In this document: positions 1 to 8,688 of the stretch, piece by piece
Layout of the letters: each line of letters begins with the position of its first letter
Numbering within the stretch: position 1 is the first letter of the stretch
NCBI RefSeq assembly: GCF_001282785.1
Contig: NZ_CVUA01000001.1
Coordinates: 1,736,001 to 1,800,000 of the forward strand
DNA from: Halolamina sediminis
Lineage (GTDB): Archaea; Halobacteriota; Halobacteria; Halobacteriales; Haloferacaceae
DNA: 64,000 bases
Direction: 5' to 3'
Translations under genes and position numbers: made by a program
Notes under the pieces: model-generated
Database searches by the model: none
Seen by the model: only the letters and a program-made list of their open reading frames with translations
What the model was told of the DNA's origin: nothing

Positions 1-623
1 CCGAGCTGGTAGAGCGCGCCCAGCACCGTCGTGAGCACCGCACCGAACACGGCGAGTGTCGCGTGGGCGCCGACGACGGCCGGTCGGGGGACGGGGAGCA
101 CCGACGGTCGAACGAAGCCGACCGCCAGCAGGAGCCCCAGCAGCGTCGCGAGGAGGAAGAAGCCGAGCGCGAGCGCGAAGTGACGCTCGGTCGTGTCGAA
201 CGGTCGCACCCGGGCCAGCGTCCGGCCGATGTTGTAGACGAACACCCAGAACCCCAGCAGCATCGCCGCGCCGAAGGCTGGCAGGAGCGCGAGCTGCCCG
301 GTGAGCAGGCCGGCGGCGAACCCCACCAGCCCGCCCGCGATCAGCGGGAGCTGGATCGCGGCGAGCCGCGTCGAGTGGAGGTCGACGCCCGACCAGACCG
401 GCACGAACTGCGTCATCGCACCGGCGATCGTGAGACAGACCCACCCCACGAGCAGCAGGTGGGCGTGGGCGAGCGAGAGCAGTCCCAGACGGAGATCGGC
501 GACAGCCGCGACGCCGGCCACTACGCCGAGCGGGAGGAACGCGCTCGCGACGAGGAAATGTCGCAGCGGGACGGTCATCGGCGGCTGACGGTCGGCGTCG
601 ACGTCGCCGGGGATCGCGCTCAT
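1..623 (-). CDS. Heme-copper oxidase subunit I-like membrane protein (partial, C-terminus outside window)
   Basis: This gene runs off the left edge, so no stop codon is visible. The ATG at 623 opens about 207 residues, hydrophobic almost throughout, with roughly six membrane segments. Histidines occur in helices in AHAHLLLVGW and later AHATLAVFG, a spacing reminiscent of the heme-binding helices of heme-copper oxidase subunit I and NorB-like proteins. Divergent relatives of this kind occur beside haloarchaeal denitrification genes. An inverted repeat CGAACACGTTCG at 661-672 lies just upstream of the start, so the gene probably shares control with the nos cluster. Family placement is by motif only; it could instead be an NnrS-like heme/copper membrane protein. 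Confidence 0.6.
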   Translation of the reverse strand, partial: MSAIPGDVDADRQPPMTVPLRHFLVASAFLPLGVVAGVAAVADLRLGLLSLAHAHLLLVGWVCLTIAGAMTQFVPVWSGVDLHSTRLAAIQLPLIAGGLVGFAAGLLTGQLALLPAFGAAMLLGFWVFVYNIGRTLARVRPFDTTERHFALALGFFLLATLLGLLLAVGFVRPSVLPVPRPAVVGAHATLAVFGAVLTTVLGALYQL

Positions 624-660
624 ACCGGCGGAACGGGCCCCAGCGGCCTCCCAATGGCTG

Positions 661-672
661 CGAACACGTTCG
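661..672 (-). promoter_or_regulatory. Inverted repeat CGAAC-AC-GTTCG, putative activator site
   Basis: A perfect 5+5 bp inverted repeat ends 37 nt upstream of the ATG at 623, just where an activator next to BRE/TATA would sit on a leaderless haloarchaeal promoter. It is one of seven such repeats in the first 11 kb. Confidence 0.6.
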
Positions 673-678
673 GGTCGG

Positions 679-912
679 CTACCGCTTGGGGAACCGCGCC
701 ACGTACTCGTCGTCGTCGCGCTGTTCGACGCTGTAGCCGTCTGGGTCGAACGCCTCGACCTCGGCCTGCATCTCGTAGAACAGGGGTTTGGGCTCGTGGT
801 CGTTGACGATCACCAGCTCGTCGCCGCTGTCGAGCGAGTCGAACGCGTCGTGGATCTTCGGGTGGCGGTCCGACGGCGGGATCTCACGAACGTCGAGTGT
901 GGTCTCGGACAT
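679..912 (-). CDS. DUF2249 family small protein (copy 1)
   Basis: A 77-residue acidic protein starting MSETTLDVREIPPSDRHP. It has the DUF2249 pattern: an N-terminal LDVRxIPP strand, a helix followed by GDELVIVNDHEPKPL, and a C-terminal strand rich in aromatic and acidic residues. DUF2249 resembles the TusA/SirA-like fold and often occurs beside denitrification or cytochrome genes; its biochemical role is not established. The ATG at 912 was chosen over upstream codons because it begins the conserved domain and follows the regulatory repeat at 952-963. Two further copies lie at 10181-10396 and 10400-10672. Confidence 0.8.
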   Translation of the reverse strand: MSETTLDVREIPPSDRHPKIHDAFDSLDSGDELVIVNDHEPKPLFYEMQAEVEAFDPDGYSVEQRDDDEYVARFPKR

Positions 913-951
913 CGACTTCCGATAGCGGGCCAGTCCCCCAGAGGGTTCGCC

Positions 952-963
952 CGAACTTGTTCG
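952..963 (-). promoter_or_regulatory. Inverted repeat CGAAC-TT-GTTCG upstream of DUF2249 copy 1
   Basis: The repeat (CCGAACTTGTTCGG when extended to 951-964) ends 39 nt upstream of the ATG at 912, matching the spacing seen at the other members of the set. Confidence 0.65.
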
Positions 964-988
964 GTTCTCGTCGGCCGGCGGAGTGTCC

Positions 989-1000
989 CGAACGTGTTCG
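989..1000. promoter_or_regulatory. Second inverted repeat CGAAC-GT-GTTCG in the same promoter region
   Basis: The extended form CCGAACGTGTTCGG occupies 988-1001, 37 bp centre to centre from the site at 952-963. It may be an auxiliary site for the DUF2249 gene or serve an unannotated rightward promoter. Confidence 0.5.
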
Positions 1001-1241
1001 GCAGCACCGATTGGTGGGGCAGGGCAGTACGATGAGGTATCGATGCCATGTCCCAGCGACACTCTCACTGCGACCGACCCGGGGCCAGTCGTAGACGCCC
1101 GCTGCCGGCCGAGTACCCCTCGATCGGCCGGCCCGCGAGCGACGCCGACGAGCGCAGGGTAGCCGACCATGAACACCTCACGACACCGGGACGATGACCG
1201 GACAGCTGTACGAGGCGAGCAGTCACGCCGAACGGAGAACG

Positions 1242-1616
1242 ATGAAGCGTGACCCGATCGCGGTCGAGGCGCCGGAGCTACAGGACGTGCTCGACGCACT
1301 GGACGATCCGGACTGCCGAGCGATCCTCGGGCAGCTCGACAGCCCGATGGCCGCCAAAGAGCTCTCAGAGGCGTGTGAGATTCCGCAATCGACGACCTAC
1401 CGCAAGCTGGACCTGCTCAGCGACGCCTCGCTGGTCGATGAACGGACGGAGATCCGCGACGACGGCCGCCACACGACCCGGTACGTCGCGGACTTCGAGG
1501 AGATCCAGGTCTCGCTGGACGAGGACGGTTCGCTCGAACTCGCGATCGGCCGCAGGGAGTCGACGCCCGAAGAGCGGCTCTCGGCGCTCTGGTCGGAGGT
1601 GCGCACCGAAACATGA
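1242..1616 (+). CDS. ArsR-type winged-helix transcriptional regulator
   Basis: A 124-residue protein with a winged helix: APELQDVLDALDDPDCRAI starts the domain, MAAKELSEACEIPQSTTYRKLDLL is the helix-turn-helix, and a wing plus basic segment follow. The ATG at 1242 fits the usual start of this haloarchaeal family; an in-frame ATG at 1194 would add 16 poorly conserved residues. The stop overlaps the start of the next gene by four bases (ATGA), so the two are translationally coupled. Such regulator/DUF7521 pairs recur in haloarchaea. The signal sensed is unknown. Confidence 0.85.
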   Translation: MKRDPIAVEAPELQDVLDALDDPDCRAILGQLDSPMAAKELSEACEIPQSTTYRKLDLLSDASLVDERTEIRDDGRHTTRYVADFEEIQVSLDEDGSLELAIGRRESTPEERLSALWSEVRTET

Positions 1617-1879
1617 ACGTCGCCGTCGTCGTACTCAAGACCCTCACGCTCGTTCTCGGCGGCTCGATCACGCTGTACGCGGTCCGGGCCTATCGGCGCA
1701 ACGGGTCGCCGGCGCTGCGGGCGCTCGCGATCGGGTTCGGCGCGATCACCGTCGGTGCGCTGCTTGCGGGGATCGTCGACCAGCTCCTGCCGGTGAACAA
1801 CGAGTTCGCACTCGTCGTCGAGAGCGCGTTCACGACGCTGGGGTTCGGCGTGATCCTCTACTCGCTGTACGTGGAGTAG
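1613..1879 (+). CDS. DUF7521-type small membrane protein
   Basis: An 88-residue, three-segment membrane protein. It opens with hydrophobic VAVVVLKTLTLVLGGSI, then a basic YRRNG turn, a second membrane span, an acidic loop with a valine-rich stretch, and a final span ending LYSLYVE. It overlaps the upstream ArsR-type gene by ATGA. The family is found next to winged-helix regulators in haloarchaea and may act as a membrane partner or sensor for them; that role is inferred from context only. Confidence 0.75.
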   Translation: MNVAVVVLKTLTLVLGGSITLYAVRAYRRNGSPALRALAIGFGAITVGALLAGIVDQLLPVNNEFALVVESAFTTLGFGVILYSLYVE

Positions 1880-1926
1880 GGGGATCGTCGGCCCCGTCGT
1901 TCCGAGCCCGCAGCTCGGACACCGGG

Positions 1927-1933
1927 AATTATA
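1927..1933 (+). promoter_or_regulatory. TATA-like box for the SDR gene
   Basis: AATTATA lies about 24 nt upstream of the ATG at 1957, a spacing typical of leaderless haloarchaeal transcripts. Confidence 0.45.
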
Positions 1934-1956
1934 CTCCCGTCGGCCGATCCGGAGCC

Positions 1957-2808
1957 ATGGCACTCGCGAACCCCGACCTCACTGGCTCGACGGCGTTCAT
2001 CACCGGCACGACCCGCGGAATCGGCAAACAGCTCGCGCTCGCGCTCGCCGACCACGGCTGCAACGTCGTCTCGACGGGCAAGACGACCGACGACGACGAG
2101 ACCGAGCTCGCGGGCTCGATCGAGCAGACGGCCCGCGAGGTACGCGAGCGTGGGGCCGAGGCGATCGCGCTCGAACTCGACCTCCGCGACGAGGACCGCG
2201 TCGAGGCAATCGTCGACGAAGCGATCGACCAGTTCGGCGAGATCGACATCGTGATCAACAACGCCAGCGCGATCCAGTTGGCGAACGTCGCGGACCTGCC
2301 GGCCGACCGGTTCGACCTGCTGACCGACGTGAACGTCCGCGGCAGCCACCTCGTCGCGCACGCGTTCGCCGACCACCTCGCGGACCAGGAAGAGGCGTGG
2401 CTGCTGTCGAACTCACCGCCGATCACCACCGACCGCTCGCCCGGGAAGGCGCCGTACGCGTGGTCGAAGCTCGGGATGTCGTTCATCGCGCTGTCGCTCG
2501 CCGAGGAGCTGAAAAGCGACGGCGTCGGCTGTAACACGTTCTGGCCGGTGACGACGATCGACACCCGCGCGAGCCGCTACTTCGGGCTCGGAACCGAGGA
2601 CGACTGGCGTACCCCGGAGATCGTCTCGGACGCGGTGCTCGAGATCCTCGCACGCGACCCCGCGGAGTGTACGGGCAACAGCTTCTACGACGAGACGCTG
2701 CTGCGCGAGGCCGGCGTCACCGACTTCTCCGAGTACAACGTCACCGAGGGCGATCCGGCGCCGATGTCGGCCCGGATGTTCGACCCGGCGTTCGAGCGCG
2801 AGGCGTGA
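1957..2808 (+). CDS. Short-chain dehydrogenase/reductase (HSDL2-like)
   Basis: A 283-residue classical-type SDR. The nucleotide-binding motif TGTTRGIG appears near residue 15, the NNAS structural motif near residue 105, the catalytic serine in SNSPP, and the YAWSK (YxxxK) pair. The C-terminal half with GCNTFWPVTTIDTRA and a short acidic tail resembles hydroxysteroid-dehydrogenase-like 2 proteins. It should catalyse NAD(P)H-linked oxidoreduction of a small alcohol or carbonyl compound; the substrate cannot be read from sequence. It has its own TATA-like box and converges on the nos operon, with which it has no obvious functional link. Confidence 0.85.
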   Translation: MALANPDLTGSTAFITGTTRGIGKQLALALADHGCNVVSTGKTTDDDETELAGSIEQTAREVRERGAEAIALELDLRDEDRVEAIVDEAIDQFGEIDIVINNASAIQLANVADLPADRFDLLTDVNVRGSHLVAHAFADHLADQEEAWLLSNSPPITTDRSPGKAPYAWSKLGMSFIALSLAEELKSDGVGCNTFWPVTTIDTRASRYFGLGTEDDWRTPEIVSDAVLEILARDPAECTGNSFYDETLLREAGVTDFSEYNVTEGDPAPMSARMFDPAFEREA

Positions 2809-2894
2809 TCGGTTCCGCCACAGAAACGAGGATCAGGTAGCCTGGAACCCCGGCGGGCACGACTCGGGCGCCACAGGACGGAATTCGCGAAGGT

Positions 2895-3767
2895 TCAGAC
2901 GCTCCGGCGCCGAACCAACCGACTCGCCAGCCACGTCCCCGCGACGCTCCACGCGACCAGCGCCGCCACGAGCACCGGCATCGTCACGCCCGAGCCGACC
3001 AGCACGTCCGCCATCCCGCCGGTCACCGTCGGCACCGACTGCAGCGCGAGCACGCGAAACGCGGTGGCAGGGTTCGCGAGCACGAAGACGGCCAGCCAGT
3101 CCGGCCCCACGATGTCGGCGGCGATCAGCCCGACCGAGACGAGGTCGTGGACCAGCGCGACCCAGACCCACAGCAGCAACGCGCCGCCGAGGGCGTGGGT
3201 CTTCTCCGCTGCGAGCGTCGACAGCAGGGTCGACAGCGCGAGAAACGCCGCGCCGCCCAGTACTGCCGCACCGATGAGGCCGAGATACGCGGGGGTGAAC
3301 CGCCCCTGGGCCGCGAGCCAGAGCCCGCCGACGCCGAAGCCGGCGACGACCGCACCCGTGAACACCGCGAGCCGGCCGAGATACGTGCCGATGACGATGC
3401 GACTGCGTGGAACGGGGAGCGCAAACAGCACGCCGAGCCAGCCGGACTCGTCGCTGCCGACGACCGCGTCGTAGCCGAACAGCAGCGCGACCAGCGGGAG
3501 CAGCAGCGCCGAGAGTTCGACGAGGCTGACGACGACCGCGTCGGCGCGGACCACCCCGCCTTGCCCGCCGAGGGCGACGACGAGCACCGACAGCGAGGCG
3601 AACAGCGCCGCCAGCGCGAACGCCCAGCGATTCCGGACCGCGAGCGCGAACTCCAACCGCGCGACGGTGGCGACCTGATCGAGCGCCGACCCCTCGCTCA
3701 CCCCCGTCGGGAGGCTGAACGCGGGCTCCTCGGTGACACCCTCTTCCTCGGCGCTCACGTCGGTCAT
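2895..3767 (-). CDS. nosY: NosY: ABC-2 type permease for copper-site maturation of N2O reductase
   Basis: A 290-residue membrane protein with about six transmembrane segments after a roughly 35-residue cytoplasmic N-terminus. It shows the ABC-2 permease layout, with the first span after ARLEFALAVRNRWAF and a final span running into a basic tail RLVRRRSV. Its start overlaps the nosF stop by four bases, so it is the last gene of the nos operon. In the Nos system, NosY and NosF form the ABC transporter that works with NosD in assembling the copper-sulfide CuZ centre of NosZ. Identification rests mainly on operon position. Confidence 0.88.
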   Translation of the reverse strand: MTDVSAEEEGVTEEPAFSLPTGVSEGSALDQVATVARLEFALAVRNRWAFALAALFASLSVLVVALGGQGGVVRADAVVVSLVELSALLLPLVALLFGYDAVVGSDESGWLGVLFALPVPRSRIVIGTYLGRLAVFTGAVVAGFGVGGLWLAAQGRFTPAYLGLIGAAVLGGAAFLALSTLLSTLAAEKTHALGGALLLWVWVALVHDLVSVGLIAADIVGPDWLAVFVLANPATAFRVLALQSVPTVTGGMADVLVGSGVTMPVLVAALVAWSVAGTWLASRLVRRRSV

Positions 3768-4597
3768 CGCTCCACCTCCGCCGATGCCGGCTGCCCGCTC
3801 TCGGCATCACCAGTCGCCGGCGCCGGCTGCTCGCGCTCGGCGCCCGATACAGTTTCCTCGCGACTGCCGCCGGCGTCGGCGATCAGCGCGCCGAAGCCGG
3901 CTTCGAGCTCGTCGCCCTCGCCCAGCTCCCGCAGCTCGCCGACGGCGCCGTCGAACAGCAGGTCGCCGTCGTGGAGCACCGCGGCGTCGTCACACAGCGC
4001 CTCGACCTCCGCGAGCACGTGGGTCGTGAGCACGACGGTCAGGTCGGACTCCTCGCGCAGGCGGTCGAGGATCCGGTGGAACTCCGCGACGCCCAGCGGG
4101 TCGAGGCCGGCGGTCGGCTCATCGAGCAGGAGCAGCCGCGGGCGGTCGAGCAGCGCCGACGCGAGCGCGAGCCGGCGGTTCATCCCGTTGGAGTAGCCGC
4201 CGACCCGGCGATCCGCCGCGTCGTCGAGACCGACAGTCCCGAGCGCGGCGGCGACTCGGTCGGCGCGTTCGGCCTTGGGCACGCCACGGAGGCGGGCGTG
4301 GTAGCCGAGCACCTCCCGCCCCGTGAGCGCGTCCGGGAACCCCGCGTGCTCGGGGACGTACCCCACAACGTCGCGGAGCCGGTGGCCGGCGTCGGTCACG
4401 TCCGTACCGCCCACGGTCACGGTCCCCGAGTCGGGGGTGAGGTGGCCGACGAGCAGCTTGAACAGCGTGGACTTGCCGGCACCGTTGGTGCCCAGCAGGC
4501 CGAACGTCGTGCCCGCCTCGATCGACAGGCTCACGCCGTCGAGCGCGGTCACGTCGCCGTATCGTTTCGTCAGATCAGTCGTCGCTATCGCGTGCAT
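3764..4597 (-). CDS. nosF: NosF: ABC transporter ATPase
   Basis: A 277-residue ATP-binding subunit. The Walker A motif GTNGAGKST lies near residues 35-43, the signature YSNGM near 137, Walker B LLLLDEPTAGLD near 155, and the H-loop in TTHVLAEVE. A roughly 50-residue C-terminal tail rich in Glu, Ala and Pro is not part of the ATPase fold. The gene overlaps nosD by 23 nt at its start and nosY by 4 nt at its end, indicating tight translational coupling. It powers the NosDFY system on the cytoplasmic face. Confidence 0.93.
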   Translation of the reverse strand: MHAIATTDLTKRYGDVTALDGVSLSIEAGTTFGLLGTNGAGKSTLFKLLVGHLTPDSGTVTVGGTDVTDAGHRLRDVVGYVPEHAGFPDALTGREVLGYHARLRGVPKAERADRVAAALGTVGLDDAADRRVGGYSNGMNRRLALASALLDRPRLLLLDEPTAGLDPLGVAEFHRILDRLREESDLTVVLTTHVLAEVEALCDDAAVLHDGDLLFDGAVGELRELGEGDELEAGFGALIADAGGSREETVSGAEREQPAPATGDAESGQPASAEVER

Positions 4598-5954
4598 AGT
4601 GATCCCTCCAGTCGTGTGGCGAGCGTTCGAGCGGGTGGTAGTCGACGACGCCCGGCGCGTCGACGATCGGGAGCGTGCGCTCGGCCCGGCGGATCGCCTC
4701 GAACGCCGGGCTGTTGGTGAACACCGCGGCGGCCGGGTTCTCCCGGACCAGCGTCTCGACCAGCCCGGCGGGGCGGTAGCGGAGCTCGCTCACGCCGTCG
4801 TCGTCCAGATCGGCGGCGCCGCCATCGCTCCAGTAGTTCCCGCGCCCGGAGCCGTTCCAGACGTGGGTGTCGCTGGTGACCGCCTGCACGTGCCGACCGT
4901 TGCCGACGAAGCTGTTGCCGACGACACGCTCCCCGCTGGTGCCGGCGGTCAGGTGGAAGCCGATCCGGTTCCCCAGCACGAGGTTGTCCCTGATCTCGTT
5001 GTCCGCGGAGTTCAGCGAGTAGATCCCGCGTTGGTTGTCGACGAGCGTGTTCCCCCGGATCGTCGAGTAGTCGATGCGCTTGAGCAGGAGCCCGTGGCCG
5101 CTGGTGCCGGTGTTGTTCGCGGCGGTGTTGTTCACCACCGCGATCTCCTCGGAGAGCATCAGCGCGTACCCCACGTCGTTGTCGACGGCGGTGTTGTTCA
5201 CGAGGCGGTTGCGGTGGGAGTACATGTAGTGGACGCCGTAGCGCAGGTCCCAGAGCGTGTTCCCGCGGGCGGTCACGTCCGACGCCCACGAGTAGTAGAT
5301 GCCGTCCCGGGCGTCGGTGATCCGGTTGTCCTCGAGCAGCGTGCCGGTCGTCTTCCAGAGCTGGACGCCGTTGCCGCGGTAGGACCGCGGCGTCACCGAC
5401 TCCCGGCCGACGATCGTGTTGTTGCGCAGGGTCGCGTCGTCGACGCCGTCGACCCAGACGCCGAACGTAATCTCGGTCAGTCGGCTGTCGGCGACGGTGA
5501 CGTTGGGCGCGTCGATCCAGACGCCGGCGTCGTTGGTCGAGGTGTCCATCCCGGAGTTGCGGATCCAGAGGTCCCGAACGGTGACGTTCGCGGCCGCAAT
5601 CGTGAGCACGTCACCCTCTTGCCCGCCGTCGATCACCGCGCGGGCGTCCGGCGCCGCCGTGACGGTCACCCCCGTGGTGTTCACGACGACGCGGTCGCCG
5701 AACCGGCCGCGGAGCCGGACCGTCTCGCCCGGTTCGGCGGCGTCGACGGCGCGCTGGACGGAGTCGAACGACTCGTCGCCGACGGTGGCGACGCCGGACT
5801 CAGTCACGGGATCGAACGCGAAGCCGTCGGGGCGTTCCGCGTCCGCGTCGGGCGTCGGCGCCGCCGACGTAGGGGCGACTGCCACCCCCGCGAGCGCGGC
5901 GGCAACCACGACCACGAGCGCGACGAACCCGCGTTCGAGTCCGGCGTCGTCCAT
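4575..5954 (-). CDS. nosD: NosD: extracytoplasmic right-handed beta-helix copper-site maturation protein
   Basis: A 459-residue secreted protein. An N-terminal hydrophobic segment (GFVALVVVVAAALAGVAVA) acts as a signal or anchor, followed by many short parallel beta-helix repeats of the NosD/CASH type with N-rich turns such as IRGNTLVDN, EIRDNLVLGNRIGF and VVGNSFVGN. NosD works outside the membrane with NosFY to supply the CuZ site of NosZ. The C-terminus contains PAFEAIRRAE and PHDWRDHY, the conserved tail seen in haloarchaeal NosD. The start overlaps the stop of the preceding membrane protein gene. Confidence 0.93.
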   Translation of the reverse strand: MDDAGLERGFVALVVVVAAALAGVAVAPTSAAPTPDADAERPDGFAFDPVTESGVATVGDESFDSVQRAVDAAEPGETVRLRGRFGDRVVVNTTGVTVTAAPDARAVIDGGQEGDVLTIAAANVTVRDLWIRNSGMDTSTNDAGVWIDAPNVTVADSRLTEITFGVWVDGVDDATLRNNTIVGRESVTPRSYRGNGVQLWKTTGTLLEDNRITDARDGIYYSWASDVTARGNTLWDLRYGVHYMYSHRNRLVNNTAVDNDVGYALMLSEEIAVVNNTAANNTGTSGHGLLLKRIDYSTIRGNTLVDNQRGIYSLNSADNEIRDNLVLGNRIGFHLTAGTSGERVVGNSFVGNGRHVQAVTSDTHVWNGSGRGNYWSDGGAADLDDDGVSELRYRPAGLVETLVRENPAAAVFTNSPAFEAIRRAERTLPIVDAPGVVDYHPLERSPHDWRDHYARDSDD

Positions 5955-6673
5955 CAGCGCTGCACCTCCGTTCGGCCGACCCGCTCCCGCAGGCGGTCCG
6001 GCACCGCCCGAACGAGCCGGGGCAGTTCACCCACCGTCGCCGTCGAGCCCCGGGCCAGCCACGCGACCACCAGCAGGCCGATGGCGACCACCGTCAGGTA
6101 GGCGCCGACGCCGAACCGGGAGTAGCTGGTGATGTTCGCCACCGCGTACTTCCCCCACAGCGGCGGCGTGAACGGGTCCACGCCCATCACTGGCGCGTCG
6201 GGGTCGAGCGTGTGGCCCGCCTGATAGAGCCGGTACTGGATGTCCGCCAGCAGGATCCCGAACACCAGCACCGAGCCGACCAGCTGGGCGGTGAGCCCGC
6301 GGCGGAGCTTCCGCGCCGTCGGTGCGACGGCGACGAACAGGCTGGCCGCCGCCACGCCGACGAACGCCAGCGGGCCGAGCGACCACTCCGGCACGTCGAT
6401 CGCGTCGGGGTGGGGCTCGTAGTTCGGCGGCCAGTACACCGGGTCCGGGTAGTAGAACCCGATGTAGCTGTTCAGGCGGGCGATCTCGACGTAGTCGCCG
6501 CTGATCCGCGGGTAGGCGTACAGCCCAAGCGACAGCGTCTCGCTGGGGTACTGGACGGCGTCCATCCGGATGTGCCACATCGGGAAGAGGAGGGCGACCA
6601 CGAGTAGCGCCGCCGCTAGCAGCGGCAGCAGCCGCCTGATCTCGCCGAACTGGCTCGGTTTCGGGCGTTCCAT
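5954..6673 (-). CDS. Membrane protein of the nos operon, function unknown
   Basis: A 239-residue protein with about four membrane spans. A first span is followed by a conserved extracytoplasmic block: MWHIRMDAVQYPSE, then GLYAYPRISGDY and ARLNSYIGFYY. The HIxMxAxQYP and LNxYIG signatures recur in uncharacterised membrane proteins encoded beside nosD and nosZ in archaea and bacteria. The His and Met residues before the QYP motif could bind copper. It sits between nosZ and nosD in the same transcription unit and overlaps nosD, so a role in copper delivery or electron transfer to NosZ is likely but unproven. Confidence 0.7.
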   Translation of the reverse strand: MERPKPSQFGEIRRLLPLLAAALLVVALLFPMWHIRMDAVQYPSETLSLGLYAYPRISGDYVEIARLNSYIGFYYPDPVYWPPNYEPHPDAIDVPEWSLGPLAFVGVAAASLFVAVAPTARKLRRGLTAQLVGSVLVFGILLADIQYRLYQAGHTLDPDAPVMGVDPFTPPLWGKYAVANITSYSRFGVGAYLTVVAIGLLVVAWLARGSTATVGELPRLVRAVPDRLRERVGRTEVQR

Positions 6674-6677
6674 GGTC

Positions 6678-8687
6678 CTACTCTGAGGGCTCGACGATCA
6701 TTCGCGAGCGCATCTCCAGGTGGAGCGCGCTGCAGAAGTACGTACAGTAGATCCAGTACACCCCGGGCTCGTCGGCGGTGAACGTCACCTGCCGCGTGTC
6801 CTGTGGCGCAAGCGCGAGGTTCACGTCGTGCTCGGGGATCGCCAGCCCGTGGACGATGTCCTGTGTCCCCTCGATGTTGGTCGCGGTCAGGGTGACCTCG
6901 TCGCCCTCCTTGACGGTGAAGTCACGCAGGCCGTACTCGCTGCGCTTGACCGAGGCGTACACCTCGACGGTGGAGTCGTCGACGCGCTCGACCCGGGAGT
7001 TCTCCTGGGTGACGTACTCCTCCTCGTAGTCCTCCTTGTTCCACGTCGTCGCCGGCTCGATCTTGTCCTTGTGGGCGAAGATCGCGTCGTGGGGCTCGGG
7101 GTAGACGGGGTGGTCCGCGACCAGCTCCATCCCGCCGGTCTCGTTGTCCTCGTCGTTCCCGATGTAGATCAGCTGGTCGTTGTCGGGGTAGATCGGTCCG
7201 ACCGGGAGGAAGCGGTCCTTCGAGAGCTTGTTGAGCGCGACCAGCCAGTTGCCCTCCGGCTCGGTCGACATCGCCTGCACCGCCTGGATGTGGCCGGGGT
7301 TGTAGTGCACGTCGATCTTGCCGAGGATCGGCTCCTCGGAGCCCTTCTCGGCGTTGACGGCCTGTTCGATGTCCCACTTCACGACCTGGGAGTCGATGAA
7401 CAGGGAAGTGTAGGCGTGCCCGCGGTCGTCGTAGGTCGTGTGCAGCGGCCCGAGGCCGACCTTCGGCTGGCCGACGATCGTGTCCGCGGGGTCGTCGGCG
7501 GTGCCCAGCTTCTCGATGTCGATGATCGACACCGTCGGCGAGAGCTTCCCGGCGACCATCCCGTAGTTGCCGTCCGGCGTCACCTCGACGCAGTGGGGCG
7601 ACTTCGGCGTCGGGATGTAGCGCACGATCGGGTCGTCGCCCTCGTTGTGCGGGCTCTCCTTCGTCCCGTCGACGACGGGGACGCCGTTGACCTCCTCGTA
7701 CTCGCCGGCGTCGACGAGCTCCTGGATCGCCGGCACGTCGAACGCCTTCAGGTCGTCCCGGTCGTCCTTGGTCATCTCCTCGACTTCGACGCCCTCCTCG
7801 TCGTTGTAGGAGGAGGACAGCACCCAGCGACCGTCCTTGTCGGAGTCGACGATGTCGAGCTGGCCGTCGACCTCGACCTGCCAGAGCACGTCCATGCTCT
7901 CGGGGTCGAGCGCGGTGAACACCGAGACGTACTCCTCGGGGTTGTTCACGTCCCGGCCGTCGTTGGGAATCGGCGTCCGGAACTCGCTGTTGGCAAACAC
8001 GTAGTCGGTGTCCGGGCTCTGGATACAGCAGCCGTGGACCGACTGGACGTTGGGGATGTCGACGATGGCGTCGGTCTCGAAGTAGGTGAGGTTCACCCGG
8101 GCGACCCGGCCGTTGGCTTTGTCGTTGACGTAGATGTACTCCCCGTCGTACTTCCCGTCGGTCTCCGAGAGGCTCGGGTGGTGGGAGTCCCCCCACGTGT
8201 AGTCGCCGGCCTCCTCCAGCATCTCGTCAGTCCCGTCGTCGAAACCGTACCCCTTGGCCGGCTCGCGGTTGAACACCGGGATCCGGGTGAGCTGGCGCAT
8301 CGACGGGATACCGTACACTCGGATGTCGCCGGCGTGGCCGCCCGACCAGAAGCCGTAGTACTCGTCGTGCTCGCCCGGCGGCACCTTGTGGTCGGGCACG
8401 TCGCCGCCGCTGTTCGACTCGGTATCAGTGTTGTTACCCAGGGCACCCGTGCCCGCACAGCCCGCGAGCCCGCCGATCGCGCCGACGGCTGCGCCCGCCT
8501 TCATGACGTCCCGACGGGTGGCGCCGCCGCCCAGCGAGGGGAGCGTCGACTCCGCCTCGGGGGCGTCGGGGCCCTCCACGTCCGCGAGCAGTTCGTTCAG
8601 CTGTGCCTCGTGCTCCTCGAACAGCTCCTCGGAATCTTTCGGCTCGGTTCCGCTCGCGTCGTCCTCGGTGGGTTCGTTAGTGCTCAT
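6678..8687 (-). CDS. nosZ: NosZ: nitrous oxide reductase
   Basis: A 669-residue enzyme reducing N2O to N2 outside the membrane. A twin-arginine motif TRRDVMK (57-63) and a lipobox-like GLAGC (Cys77) indicate Tat export and possible lipid anchoring, after an unusually long acidic leader of about 55 residues. All seven CuZ histidines can be placed: DSHH (169, 170), VHG (218), SPH (365), PLH (416), PGH (466) and EPH (533). The C-terminal cupredoxin domain carries CuA ligands His613, Cys648, Cys652, His656 and Met659 in CTYFCSALHLEM. The gene follows the halocyanin gene by one nucleotide, so that blue copper protein is its probable electron donor. Confidence 0.97.
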   Translation of the reverse strand: MSTNEPTEDDASGTEPKDSEELFEEHEAQLNELLADVEGPDAPEAESTLPSLGGGATRRDVMKAGAAVGAIGGLAGCAGTGALGNNTDTESNSGGDVPDHKVPPGEHDEYYGFWSGGHAGDIRVYGIPSMRQLTRIPVFNREPAKGYGFDDGTDEMLEEAGDYTWGDSHHPSLSETDGKYDGEYIYVNDKANGRVARVNLTYFETDAIVDIPNVQSVHGCCIQSPDTDYVFANSEFRTPIPNDGRDVNNPEEYVSVFTALDPESMDVLWQVEVDGQLDIVDSDKDGRWVLSSSYNDEEGVEVEEMTKDDRDDLKAFDVPAIQELVDAGEYEEVNGVPVVDGTKESPHNEGDDPIVRYIPTPKSPHCVEVTPDGNYGMVAGKLSPTVSIIDIEKLGTADDPADTIVGQPKVGLGPLHTTYDDRGHAYTSLFIDSQVVKWDIEQAVNAEKGSEEPILGKIDVHYNPGHIQAVQAMSTEPEGNWLVALNKLSKDRFLPVGPIYPDNDQLIYIGNDEDNETGGMELVADHPVYPEPHDAIFAHKDKIEPATTWNKEDYEEEYVTQENSRVERVDDSTVEVYASVKRSEYGLRDFTVKEGDEVTLTATNIEGTQDIVHGLAIPEHDVNLALAPQDTRQVTFTADEPGVYWIYCTYFCSALHLEMRSRMIVEPSE

Positions 8688-8688
8688 G

